64,000 bases of DNA from Saccharopolyspora hirsuta (lineage in GTDB: Bacteria > Actinomycetota > Actinomycetes > Mycobacteriales > Pseudonocardiaceae). The stretch spans positions 62,001 to 126,000 of the forward strand of contig NZ_VWPH01000018.1 of NCBI RefSeq assembly GCF_008630535.1, read 5' to 3'. Numbering within the stretch: the stretch's first letter is position 1; every line of letters begins with the position of its first letter. The position numbers and the translations under genes were made by a program. The notes beneath the pieces were generated by a model. It was not told the DNA's origin, made no database searches, and saw nothing but the letters and a program-made list of their open reading frames with translations. Shown here one piece after another: positions 44,451 to 52,357 of the stretch.

Positions 44451-44570
44451 AATCACCCTCCTGCCCGCCCCGGCGCGGGACCGGCTTGTAGACACCCCAC
44501 AAGTTTGCGCTCCGGACTTCGTCCGTCTCGACATCACTCCGAGCGCACCGCGACGTGTTCAGTAGCAAGG

Positions 44571-45491
44571 GTGATCGCGCTTCTAGCCCCCGGACAGGGG
44601 TCGCAGACCCCAGGGATGTTCAACCCGTGGCTCGAGCTGGACGGCGTCGCCGAGCGACTGGGCGCCTGGTCCGAGCTGACCGGCCTGGACCTGGTCCGCC
44701 TCGGCACCACCGCCGAGGCGGAGGAGATCAAGGACACCGCGGTCACCCAGCCGCTGGTCGTGGCGCTGTCGCTGATCGCCGCCGAGGAGCTGCGCCGCCG
44801 CGTGACCGTGCCGGACGGCACCCCGGTCGCCGGGCACTCCGTCGGCGAGCTGGCCGCCGCAGCGGTCGCCGGTGCGCTGAGCGCCGACGACGCGGTGGCC
44901 CTGGCCGCGGTCCGAGGCCGCGAGATGGCCGCGGCGTGCGCGCTGGAGCCCACCGGCATGTCCGCCGTGCTCGGCGGTGAGGCCGACGACGTGGTGACCC
45001 ACCTGGAGCAGCTCGGCCTGGACCCGGCCAACCGCAACGGCGCTGGTCAGATCGTCGCCGCCGGGCGGCTGCCCGCGCTCGAGCAGCTCGCCGCCGAACC
45101 TCCGGCCGGTGCCCGCGTCCGCCCGCTGCCGGTCGCCGGTGCCTTCCACACCCGCTTCATGGCGCCCGCGCAGGAGACCCTGGCCAAGCACGCCGAGCAG
45201 GTCAGCGCGAGCGACGCCGCACTGCCGCTGCTGTCCAACGCCGACGGCGCGGTCGTCACCGACTCGGCCGAGATCGTGCGCCGCCTGGTCTCCCAGGTGA
45301 CCAACCCGGTGCGCTGGGACAGCTGCATGGCGGCCCTGGCCGAGCGCGGTGTCGAGGCCGTCGTGGAGCTCCCGCCCGCGGGCACCCTCAGCGGCCTGGT
45401 GCGCCGCGAACTCAAGGGCGTCAAGACCGTCGCTCTGAAGACCCCCGCCGACCTGGACAAGGTCGCCGAACTGCTCGGGAGCGACGAGTGA
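44571..45491 (+). CDS. fabD: malonyl-CoA:ACP transacylase
   Basis: 306 aa from GTG 44571. LAPGQGSQTPGMF at the start, catalytic Ser90 in VAGHSVGELAA, and later GAFHTRFMAPA carrying the catalytic His. FabD loads malonyl groups on ACP for type II fatty-acid synthesis. The stop overlaps the fabH start (ATGA-type), so the two are coupled. Confidence 0.95.
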   Translation: MIALLAPGQGSQTPGMFNPWLELDGVAERLGAWSELTGLDLVRLGTTAEAEEIKDTAVTQPLVVALSLIAAEELRRRVTVPDGTPVAGHSVGELAAAAVAGALSADDAVALAAVRGREMAAACALEPTGMSAVLGGEADDVVTHLEQLGLDPANRNGAGQIVAAGRLPALEQLAAEPPAGARVRPLPVAGAFHTRFMAPAQETLAKHAEQVSASDAALPLLSNADGAVVTDSAEIVRRLVSQVTNPVRWDSCMAALAERGVEAVVELPPAGTLSGLVRRELKGVKTVALKTPADLDKVAELLGSDE

Positions 45492-46468
45492 CCAAGCCCC
45501 GCATCGCCCAGAACCCGATCCCGGCGGGCACCCGGCTGCTCGGCTTCGGCAGCACCCAGGGCAACCGGATCGTCACCAACGACGACCTGGCCAAGATCGT
45601 CGACACCAACGACGAGTGGATCCGTCAGCGCGTCGGGATCGTCCACCGCCGCCTCGGCGACGAGAGCCAGACCGTGGTCAGCATGGCGGTCGAGGCCGGG
45701 GCCAAGGCGGTCGCCGACTCCGGCCTGTCCCCGTCGGACATCGACCAGGTGATCGTGGCCACCTGCACCATGCCGGGCGGCATCCCGAACGCCGCGGCCC
45801 AGGTCGCCGACCAGATCGGCATCAAGGCCCGGGGCGCCTTCGACGTCAACGCCGCCTGCGCCGGGTTCGTCTACGCGCTGTCCGCGGCCTCGGACGCGGT
45901 GCGCTCCGGTTCGGCCCGGAACGTGCTGGTCATCGGCTCCGAGCGGTTCCAGGAGTGGCTGGACTGGCAGGACCGCGCGAACTGCATCATCTTCGCCGAC
46001 GGCGCGGGCGCCGCGGTGGTCGGTCCGGCCGAGGAGCCCGAGATCGGGCCCAGCGTGCTGGGCAGCGCGGGCGACCTGGTCGACACCATCTACCTGCGCG
46101 ACGGCAAGTACATCTACCAGGAGGGCCAGGCGGTCTTCCGGTGGGCCACCACCCAGATCGCCCCGGTCGCGGCCCGCGCGGTCGAGGCGGCCGGGCTCCA
46201 GCTGTCCGATGTGGACGTCCTGGTGCCGCACCAGGCGAACCTGCGGATCGTGGAGGCCATCGCCAAGAAGCTGCAGAGCCAGGGTGCGCGTGACGACCTC
46301 GTGGTCGCGCGTGACATCGTCTACTCCGGCAACACGTCGTCGGCGTCCATCCCGCTGTCCATCGACCACATGCGGGGTGCTGGGGAGATCTCCAGCGGTG
46401 ACGTGATGCTGCTCGTGGGCTTCGGGGCCGGGCTGTCGTACTCCGCCCAGGTCGCCGTCTGCCCCTGA
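45488..46468 (+). CDS. fabH: 3-oxoacyl-ACP synthase III
   Basis: 326 aa, GTG start overlapping the fabD stop. Catalytic Cys124 in VNAACAGFVYAL, His in VLVPHQANLRI, Asn in YSGNTSSASI. FabH condenses a starter acyl-CoA with malonyl-ACP and so decides straight or branched chains. Presence of fabH within the cluster is the Streptomyces arrangement; mycobacteria lack it here. Confidence 0.95.
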   Translation: MTKPRIAQNPIPAGTRLLGFGSTQGNRIVTNDDLAKIVDTNDEWIRQRVGIVHRRLGDESQTVVSMAVEAGAKAVADSGLSPSDIDQVIVATCTMPGGIPNAAAQVADQIGIKARGAFDVNAACAGFVYALSAASDAVRSGSARNVLVIGSERFQEWLDWQDRANCIIFADGAGAAVVGPAEEPEIGPSVLGSAGDLVDTIYLRDGKYIYQEGQAVFRWATTQIAPVAARAVEAAGLQLSDVDVLVPHQANLRIVEAIAKKLQSQGARDDLVVARDIVYSGNTSSASIPLSIDHMRGAGEISSGDVMLLVGFGAGLSYSAQVAVCP

Positions 46469-46530
46469 CCCCCAAGCTGCCGCGGGCCGCAAGCCCGCGG
46501 TGAGGAACGCAAGCACCAGGAAGGAACACC

Positions 46531-46770
46531 GTGTCCAACGAGGAAATCACCAAGGGTCTGGCCGCGATCGTCGAAGAGGTCGCCGGTGTCGACGCCGAAG
46601 AGGTGTCCGTCGACAAGTCCTTCGTCGACGACCTCGACATCGACTCCCTGTCCATGGTCGAGATCGCCGTGCAGGCCGAGGACAAGTTCGGCGTGAAGAT
46701 CCCGGACGACGAGCTGGCCAACCTCAAGACCGTCGGTGATGCGGTGGACTACATCACCAAGAACGCATGA
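46531..46770 (+). CDS. acpP: acyl carrier protein
   Basis: 79 aa, GTG start with AAGGA upstream. Phosphopantetheine attachment Ser39 in DLDIDSLSMVEI; acidic helices before and after (ITKGLAAIVEEVAGV, DKFGVKIPDDELANLK) match primary-metabolism ACPs. It is the carrier for growing acyl chains. Overlaps the fabF start by 4 bp. Confidence 0.96.
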   Translation: MSNEEITKGLAAIVEEVAGVDAEEVSVDKSFVDDLDIDSLSMVEIAVQAEDKFGVKIPDDELANLKTVGDAVDYITKNA

Positions 46771-48011
46771 CGACCGAAGTCGTCATCACCGGGCTGGGCG
46801 CGACGACGCCGCTGGGCGGCGACGTCGCGTCCACTTGGGACGGAGTGCTGAACGGCGCCACCGGCATCAAGCGCCTCGAGGAGGAGTGGCTCGACCGCTT
46901 CGAGCTGCCCGCCAAGATCGGCGCGCCGCTGGCGGTGGAGCCCGCCGACGTGCTGCCCCGGGTGCAGCTGCGCCGGATGGACCGCTGCGAGGCGATCGCC
47001 GTCATCGCCGCCCGGGAGGCGTGGGCGGACGCCGGCTTCGAGCTGCCGTCCGACGAGTCCGAGCCGGTCGACCCGGACCGGCTCGGGGTCGCGCTGGGCA
47101 CCGGCATCGGCGGCCCGCTGACCCTGCTGCAGCAGGACGACCTGCTGGAGACCCAGGGGCTGCGGAAGGTCTCGCCGCTGACCGTCCCGATGCTGATGCC
47201 CAACGGCCCGGCCGCGATGGTCAGCCTGGACCTGCGGGCCCGCGCCGGGGTGCACTCCCCCGCGTCGGCCTGCGCGTCGGGCGCCGAAGGCCTGGCCAAG
47301 GGCTTCGAGATGATCCAGCAGGGGCACGCGGACGTCGTGGTGGCCGGTGGTGCGGAAGCCTGCATCCACCCGATCACCATCGCCGGGTTCGCCCAGGCCC
47401 GGACCCTGAGCACCCGCAACGATGAGCCGGACCGGGCCTCCCGCCCGTTCGACGTCGACCGCGACGGGTTCGTGATGGGCGAGGGCGCCGGGGTGATCGT
47501 CCTGGAGAGCGCGGAGCACGCCAAGGCGCGCGGCGCGCGGATCTACGCCCGGCTGGCGGGCACCGGCATCACGTCCGACGCCTACCACATCACCGGCAGC
47601 CACCCGGACGGCCGCGGCCAGATCGGGGCGATGCGCAAGGCGCTGCGCAGCGGCGGCCTGGAGCCGTCGGACATCGGGCACGTCAACGCGCACGCGACCT
47701 CGACCGTGGTCGGTGACGTCGGCGAGGCCAACTCGGTGCGCCAGGCCATCGGCGAGGGCGCGGTGGTGACCGCGCCGAAGGGCTCCCTCGGCCACCTGGT
47801 CGGCGGGGCCGGTGCGGTGGAGAGCATCGTCACGATCCTCTCCCTGCAGCACGGCGTCATCCCGGCGACCCGGAACCTGGAGAAGCTGGACCCGAAGGTC
47901 GAGCTCGACGTGGTCGCCGACAAGCCGCGCCACGTGGAGCAGACCGCCGCGATCAACAACGCCTTCGGCTTCGGCGGGCACAACGTGGCCCTCGCCTTCG
48001 CGAAGGCCTGA
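46767..48011 (+). CDS. fabF: 3-oxoacyl-ACP synthase II
   Basis: 414 aa, start overlapping the acpP stop (ATGA). Catalytic Cys169 in PASACASGAEG, histidines in VNAHATSTVVGD and KGSLGHLVGGAGA, and the C-terminal NNAFGFGGHNV. FabF carries out chain elongation. It closes the fabD-fabH-acpP-fabF operon and is followed directly by a strong terminator. Confidence 0.95.
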   Translation: MTTEVVITGLGATTPLGGDVASTWDGVLNGATGIKRLEEEWLDRFELPAKIGAPLAVEPADVLPRVQLRRMDRCEAIAVIAAREAWADAGFELPSDESEPVDPDRLGVALGTGIGGPLTLLQQDDLLETQGLRKVSPLTVPMLMPNGPAAMVSLDLRARAGVHSPASACASGAEGLAKGFEMIQQGHADVVVAGGAEACIHPITIAGFAQARTLSTRNDEPDRASRPFDVDRDGFVMGEGAGVIVLESAEHAKARGARIYARLAGTGITSDAYHITGSHPDGRGQIGAMRKALRSGGLEPSDIGHVNAHATSTVVGDVGEANSVRQAIGEGAVVTAPKGSLGHLVGGAGAVESIVTILSLQHGVIPATRNLEKLDPKVELDVVADKPRHVEQTAAINNAFGFGGHNVALAFAKA

Positions 48012-48023
48012 CCGCAGGCACCG

Positions 48024-48064
48024 GGAAGCGGGCTGAGCACGGCTCAGCCCGCTTCCTGCTTTTC
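48024..48064 (+). terminator. fab operon terminator
   Basis: GGAAGCGGGCTGAGC pairs perfectly with GCTCAGCCCGCTTCC over ACG, followed by TGCTTTT: a canonical Rho-independent terminator. Confidence 0.93.
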
Positions 48065-48075
48065 CGCACCGCCCA

Positions 48076-48095
48076 GCAGTTTCAATTGAAGCTGT
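48076..48095. repeat. degenerate palindrome, TTTCAATTGAAg variant (first of a pair)
   Basis: GCAGTTTCAATTGAAGCTGT, two mismatches from the perfect copy at 1481. Confidence 0.8.
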
Positions 48096-48114
48096 GAACC
48101 GTCGTGGGCGGGAA

Positions 48115-48138
48115 CCGCAGTTTCAATTGAAACTGCGG
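48115..48138. repeat. 24-bp perfect palindrome, TTTCAATTGAAA family (second of a pair)
   Basis: CCGCAGTTTCAA with its exact inverse TTGAAACTGCGG; 11 bp before the stop of the convergent NmrA-like gene. The pair spacing again is 41 bp centre to centre. Confidence 0.92.
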
Positions 48139-48148
48139 AAGCACGTGC

Positions 48149-48643
48149 TCAGGTGAGCGGGTTCCAGACTCCGGTGGGAGCGGTGCGCCGGGCGTAGTCG
48201 GCGAAGTCGCGGGGTTCGCGGCCCAGCGCCCTCCGAACGCCGTCGCTCAGGTGCGCGTTGCGGCCGTCGAGGACCTCGGCGAACAGGTGCTCCACCATCG
48301 ACACCACCTCGGGCGGCACGCCGTGCTCTGCCATCGCCGCCCGGTACTGCTCGGGGCTGATCGACGAGAAGGCGACGTCCCGGCCCGCGGCGGCGGCGAT
48401 CTCGCCGACCGCCTCAGCGGCCCCCGGAACGGCCAGGTCCGGCTGGTAGGACACGTACACCGCACCGACGCCGGACAGCACGGCGGGCCAGGTGGCGGGG
48501 TCGGCCCAGTCGAAGGGCGGCGTCGCCGAGCGGGAACCGGCGCGGACCGGTCGTCCCAGGGACGTGAGGCGCTCGAGGACGCGGCGACCGGTCCGGCCGG
48601 TGGCGCCGAGGACGAGCACTGGCTTCTGTTCGTTGTCGGACAT
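48149..48643 (-). CDS. NmrA/azoreductase-like NAD(P)-binding protein with internal deletion
   Basis: 164 aa from ATG 48643. N-terminal Rossmann start VLVLGATGRTGRRVLERL and YVSYQPDLAVPGAAEAV are followed at once by EIAAAAGRDVAFSSISPEQYRAAM, VEHLFAEVLDGRNAHLSDGV and ALGREPRDFADYARRTA, which belong to the far C-terminus of these proteins. Intact relatives have about 280-290 aa, so roughly 120 central residues, including substrate and cofactor contacts, are missing in frame. The join lies at an AEAV motif that occurs twice in full-length homologues. Probably inactive. Convergent with fabF. Confidence 0.75.
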   Translation of the reverse strand: MSDNEQKPVLVLGATGRTGRRVLERLTSLGRPVRAGSRSATPPFDWADPATWPAVLSGVGAVYVSYQPDLAVPGAAEAVGEIAAAAGRDVAFSSISPEQYRAAMAEHGVPPEVVSMVEHLFAEVLDGRNAHLSDGVRRALGREPRDFADYARRTAPTGVWNPLT

Positions 48644-48718
48644 GGCCCCAGTCAAGCCCCAGCCCGCTGGACGCCCCATAGCCGAAAATCCACATCCCAT
48701 AATCGGCCGTCCAACCTT

Positions 48719-48886
48719 CGCGATTTCAATGAGCCCCGCCAGGTCGGCTACGGCAGCGCGTTCGCGCTCAGCAACGCCTTCAAGCGGCGGTACGGCACGA
48801 GCCCGCAGGAGTACCGGCGCGGGTCACTGCTCGCAGGGGCGGCGCAGCGCGCTGTTGGGGAGCTTGCTGGTGTCCAGGCGCAGTGA
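48719..48886 (+). pseudogene. AraC-family regulator, C-terminal remnant
   Basis: An open frame from about 48722 encodes QVGYGSAFALSNAFKRRYG and TSPQEYRR, the second HTH of an AraC/XylS regulator (VGYxSxxAFxxAFKRxYGxxPxxYR). Nothing of the sensor domain or first HTH is upstream, only the repeat-like GCGATTTCAATGAG at the breakpoint. Its 3' end overlaps the minus-strand gene at 48824. The divergent NmrA-like gene beside it is also damaged, suggesting a decaying oxidoreductase/regulator pair. Confidence 0.6.
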
Positions 48887-49402
48887 CCGCCCCGAGTCGG
48901 TGACGACCATCGGGTACACCAGGTTCCACTCCAGGCAGTGGTACGGCATGTCCGGCGGCGCGTCCTGCGGGTCCTGGAGGCTCTTGAAGGTCAGCAGCGC
49001 CAGCAGCGAGCCGTCCGGGCCGGGGTCGATCCGGTGCACGACGATGTCGATGTCGTCCGTGGAGTCGTAGGCCTGGGACCACTTGTCCCGGGGCAGCTCG
49101 TCCCACTTGCTCGGGACCACTGTGGACTTCCACAGGTCGTAGTCCCGGGTGTTGATCGACCGGAAGTGGTTGTCCAGCAGCTTCTGGACCTCGCGCTGGT
49201 CGGGGTGCTGGACCGCGCCCGGCGTGTAGACCACGCCCTCCACGCTCTTGACCGACTCGACCGGCTCACCCTCCGGGTGCAACGGCGCGTTCGTCCGCGC
49301 CGGTTCGCGGTAGACCTGCTCGGCCAGCACCGCACCACCACCGGCACCCGCCAGCAGCACGACGACCGAGACCGGCAGACCCCACTTCACCCAGGAACGC
49401 AC
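48824..49402 (-). CDS. membrane-anchored hypothetical protein
   Basis: 192 aa. One N-terminal signal-anchor (WVKWGLPVSVVVLLAGAGGGAVLA), then an outside domain with VQKLLDNHFRSINTRDYDLWKSTV, RDKWSQAYDSTDDIDIVVHRIDPG and SLLALLTFKSLQDPQDAPPDMP. The middle pattern (LLDNHFxxINxxDYxxWxxxV, then VHRI and a C-terminal Cys) resembles NTF2-like small domains of actinobacterial exported proteins. Cysteines in YHCLEW and RRPCEQ may pair. Function unknown. Confidence 0.75.
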   Translation of the reverse strand: MRSWVKWGLPVSVVVLLAGAGGGAVLAEQVYREPARTNAPLHPEGEPVESVKSVEGVVYTPGAVQHPDQREVQKLLDNHFRSINTRDYDLWKSTVVPSKWDELPRDKWSQAYDSTDDIDIVVHRIDPGPDGSLLALLTFKSLQDPQDAPPDMPYHCLEWNLVYPMVVTDSGRSLRLDTSKLPNSALRRPCEQ

Positions 49403-49460
49403 GGCCCCAAGCTTCCCACACCTCGATCAGCGGCACGGCCGTTTCCGGTCGGTCCGCGGC

Positions 49461-49976
49461 TCAGCCGACGCGGTGCAGCCAGGTGACCGGGGCCCCGTCG
49501 CCGGCGCGGCGGAACGGTTCGAGCGCGTCGTCCCACGCCGCGCCCAGCAGCTGGTCCACCCGGTGTGCGAAGGCCTCCGGCCCCTTGGCGTTGGCCGCGA
49601 GGGTGCGCAGCTGGTCCTCGCTGACCACGATGTCGCCGTTGGCGCTGGTGCAGGCGCGCCACAGTCCCAGGCCGGGGGCGTGGCAGAACCGCTGCCCGTC
49701 CACCCCGGGGCTGGGGTCCTCGGTGACTTCGAAGCGCAGCATCGGCCACGCGCGCAGTGCGGTGACGAGGCGTGCGCCGGTACCCGGCTCGCCCGTCCAG
49801 TTGCACTCCGCTCGGAGTTGCCCTGGGGCTGCCGGTTGGGCCGTCCAGCGGAGTTCCGTCCGCATGCCGAGTGCGCCAGAGATCGCCCACTCGACGTGCG
49901 GGCAGACCGCAGACGGCGACGAGTGGACGTAGACCACACCAGCGGTGTGGCCACGGTCGCTGCCACGGGTGCTCAC
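49461..49976 (-). CDS. DUF3145 protein
   Basis: 171 aa. Family blocks: GVVYVHSSPSAVCPHVEWAI, LGMRTELRWTAQPAAPGQLR, WTGEPGTGARLVTALRAWPMLRFEVTEDPS, DGQRFCHAPGLGLWRACTSANGDIVVSEDQL. DUF3145 is an actinobacterial family of unknown biochemical function, often encoded near accD or fatty-acid genes; here it lies about 1.5 kb downstream of the fab operon, consistent with that link. Confidence 0.9.
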   Translation of the reverse strand: MSTRGSDRGHTAGVVYVHSSPSAVCPHVEWAISGALGMRTELRWTAQPAAPGQLRAECNWTGEPGTGARLVTALRAWPMLRFEVTEDPSPGVDGQRFCHAPGLGLWRACTSANGDIVVSEDQLRTLAANAKGPEAFAHRVDQLLGAAWDDALEPFRRAGDGAPVTWLHRVG

Positions 49977-50232
49977 TGCTGACCTCCGCTGTTCGACGAG
50001 GGACGTCTTCCCCTACGACCTCGCGAGCACGACGATCAACAGATGCGGCGTCATTCTGCATCGCCCGTCGCGCGCTCCGCCACCAGAACGCCGTGTTCCA
50101 CCGCGGCACCGCGGCGTCCCGGGTTGCGGAGCGCCGCGCGGCGCTGACTGCTCCGATCAGGCGAAACCGCAGATCCCAGGGGTGCACACGCGTCCCACCA
50201 ACGCTCAGAAGCACCAATCGGCCAGCGTCGAG

Positions 50233-50252
50233 CGAGTGGTGGATACCACTCG
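50233..50252. promoter_or_regulatory. perfect dyad upstream of the 413-aa membrane protein gene
   Basis: CGAGTGGT-GGAT-ACCACTCG, 8-bp arms and a 4-bp spacer, about 100 bp before the start at 50355. Possible operator. Otherwise the 378-bp gap 49977-50354 shows no coding sequence. Confidence 0.4.
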
Positions 50253-50354
50253 ATCGGACGAATATTGGATCTCCGCGACAACCCCCGGACCGCCCGACTA
50301 ACGTCAGGGCCCGGAGAAGGTGCGCTCGCCGGGCTGCGGGAAGGGGAGGTCCTC

Positions 50355-51596
50355 ATGCGACTCGTGCGGCTCGGTGCGGAGCCGACCAAGGTCGGTGCCG
50401 ACATCCGGGCGGCGATCTCCGCGTGGGGCGCCGGCCGCTCGGTGCTGGGCGGTGTCGCCGTGCTCGGCTGCCGACCGCCGGGCGCGCCCCGCGCGCTGGA
50501 CGCGGTGATCGTGCTGCCGCGCGGCGTGGTCGTGGTGCTCGGGGTGGATCTGCCCGAACCGGCGCTGAAGGTGGAGGCCCCGCTGCGGACACCGTGGACA
50601 GTGGACGGTTGGCCGCTGGTGCGCACCGAGGGCGCGGTCAACCCCGGGTTGGAGGGCCTCGAGTCCGCCGCCGCACTGGCCCGCAGCCTGCAGTCGCGCG
50701 GGCTGGAACCGCTGCCGGTCGCCGCCGTCGTGGTCGTCGGCCCGTACGCCGGGCAGGTCACCCAACCCACGACGGACCTGCACCGCGGCGTCCGGGTCGT
50801 CGCGCCGAACACCACCGCGATCCTGGCCGCCGCCCGCGAGCTGGCGACCTACGAGCGGTCCTGCCCGGTCGAACCCGCACAGCGGCTGCTGGAGGTGCTC
50901 GACGAGGATTGCCGGGTCAGCGCCGCCGACCTGGTCGAGGAGGGCTTCCCGGAGTCCGCGGACACCGACCTGGCCACCGCGGACACGATGCTGATCCCGA
51001 AGTTCACCGATCCTCCGGCCGCGGGCCGGTTCTCCCGCCGGACCGCCCTGATCGCGGTCGCTTCAGCGCTGGTGCTGCTGTGCGCCGCGCTGGTCGGGTG
51101 GCTCGCGTTCGGCCGCCCGGCCGCCAGCACCGCGCCGCCCGCGCCGCCGGTCCAGCGGGTCGACGGCGTGGAGTTCGCGCAGCGGGTGACCGACCGCGAG
51201 CAGACCTGCGTCACGCACTCCTTCGGCGACGTCCAGCGCTGGTTCGAGCAGCAGCCCTGCCGGAACCTGACGCGCGCGGTGTTCGAGACCCGGGTGGAGG
51301 GCAAGCCCGCCGCGGTGTCGGTCGCGATCGTCGAGCTGCCGGACGAGCAGTCCGCGCGGGAGCTGCGGAACCTGGCCGCCGAAGCCGGGACCGGCGGGAT
51401 CACCGACCTGGTGGCCGAGGGCCGGGGCTGGCCGGGCGGACCGGACGGCTTCGACGACGCGGCCCAGGTCGCCCAGCAGAGCGGCACCGAGGTCCGGATC
51501 GTGCAGACTGTCTGGCGCCACCGCTCCTCCACCCCGGACGACGTCGCCCTCCGCGCCCTCGCCGAACGCGCCCTCCGCCTCACCCCCCGCCCCTGA
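50355..51596 (+). CDS. hypothetical membrane protein with N-terminal NERD-like domain
   Basis: 413 aa from ATG 50355 with GGGGAGG upstream. Cytoplasmic N-terminal region (residues 1-210) includes RSVLGGVAVLGCRPPGAPRALDAVIVLPRGVVVVLGVD and PVAAVVVVGPYAGQVTQPT, a strand pattern like a NERD nuclease-related core but without its catalytic residues clearly visible. A single helix ALIAVASALVLLCAALVGWLAF (about 240-262) is followed by an outside domain with two cysteines (QTCVTHSFG, QPCRNLT). Function unknown; likely a surface-exposed or sensor-type protein. Ends in a hairpin shared with its convergent neighbour. Confidence 0.75.
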   Translation: MRLVRLGAEPTKVGADIRAAISAWGAGRSVLGGVAVLGCRPPGAPRALDAVIVLPRGVVVVLGVDLPEPALKVEAPLRTPWTVDGWPLVRTEGAVNPGLEGLESAAALARSLQSRGLEPLPVAAVVVVGPYAGQVTQPTTDLHRGVRVVAPNTTAILAAARELATYERSCPVEPAQRLLEVLDEDCRVSAADLVEEGFPESADTDLATADTMLIPKFTDPPAAGRFSRRTALIAVASALVLLCAALVGWLAFGRPAASTAPPAPPVQRVDGVEFAQRVTDREQTCVTHSFGDVQRWFEQQPCRNLTRAVFETRVEGKPAAVSVAIVELPDEQSARELRNLAAEAGTGGITDLVAEGRGWPGGPDGFDDAAQVAQQSGTEVRIVQTVWRHRSSTPDDVALRALAERALRLTPRP

Positions 51597-51607
51597 CCGG
51601 TCAGGGG
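51590..51607. terminator. palindrome containing the stop codons of two convergent genes
   Basis: CCCCTGACCGGTCAGGGG is perfectly self-complementary; TGA at 51594-51596 and the reverse-strand TGA at 51601-51603 both lie inside. GGGCTTTTT follows at 51621 on the plus strand. Confidence 0.75.
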
Positions 51608-52263
51608 CGTTCGGGTTCTCGGGCTTTTTCCGGGGGCGCTTGTTCGGGGATGGCCGCGCGGTCGGGGAATATGCGGCGCGGGGGCTTCGTGACGTACGGG
51701 CGTCCCAGGCGGTTCAGGAAGAACGCCGGGGCGAACAGCGGGACCACCGCCGACAGCGCCGCCGCCGTCACCCCGGCCCGCAGGACGTCGCGCGGCAGCA
51801 GCACCGCTCCCCGGTCGACGAAGCGGTTGCTGGTCACCGCCGCCAGCCAGAGGACGACCACGAAGCACACCATCGTCCCCAGCGCCAGCAGCACCGCGGG
51901 CTGGTAGCCGAGGCGCTCCGCGCCGAGCATCACCGCGACCCAGCCGAGCAGCGCGGGGAGCTGGCCGCGCTCGGTGGTCGCCGCCCACAGCAGGCCGCCG
52001 AGCACCGCGAGCCCGCCGCCACCGCTCTGCCACGCCTCCGACAGGCGCTCGGCCCAGGAGCCGGTGGTCATGCCGAGCCGGGCGAGGAAGTGGCCGAGGA
52101 CGTCCAGGGCGCTGGGGCTGTCCGGCCGGGTGGTGAACTGGCCGACGATCCAGACCAGCGTCCACAGCGACACGGCGAAGGCCAGCACCTGCTGCCATCG
52201 GGGGCGGTCCAGCGCTGCCCGGTACAACCGCGCCAGTTCCCGTTGTCGCGCTTGCACATCCAC
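51601..52263 (-). CDS. hypothetical membrane protein
   Basis: 220 aa. A basic N-terminal helix (RQRELARLYRAALDRPRWQQVLAF) leads to about four membrane segments: FAVSLWTLVWIVGQFTT, GGLAVLGGLLWAATT, LLGWVAVMLGAERLG plus AVLLALGTMVCFVVVLWLAAVTS, and VTAAALSAVVPLFAPAFFL. The tail is proline/charged and cytoplasmic. No family recognised. Convergent with the 413-aa membrane protein. Confidence 0.75.
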   Translation of the reverse strand: MDVQARQRELARLYRAALDRPRWQQVLAFAVSLWTLVWIVGQFTTRPDSPSALDVLGHFLARLGMTTGSWAERLSEAWQSGGGGLAVLGGLLWAATTERGQLPALLGWVAVMLGAERLGYQPAVLLALGTMVCFVVVLWLAAVTSNRFVDRGAVLLPRDVLRAGVTAAALSAVVPLFAPAFFLNRLGRPYVTKPPRRIFPDRAAIPEQAPPEKAREPERP

Positions 52264-52357
52264 CCCTGTCCTCGATGTCGGCGGCGGAAACGATGGTCGG
52301 CCAGCAGGGGTCGCAGGGTCGGGATTGATCAGATCGGGGGCGTGTTGCGGGGCGCGG

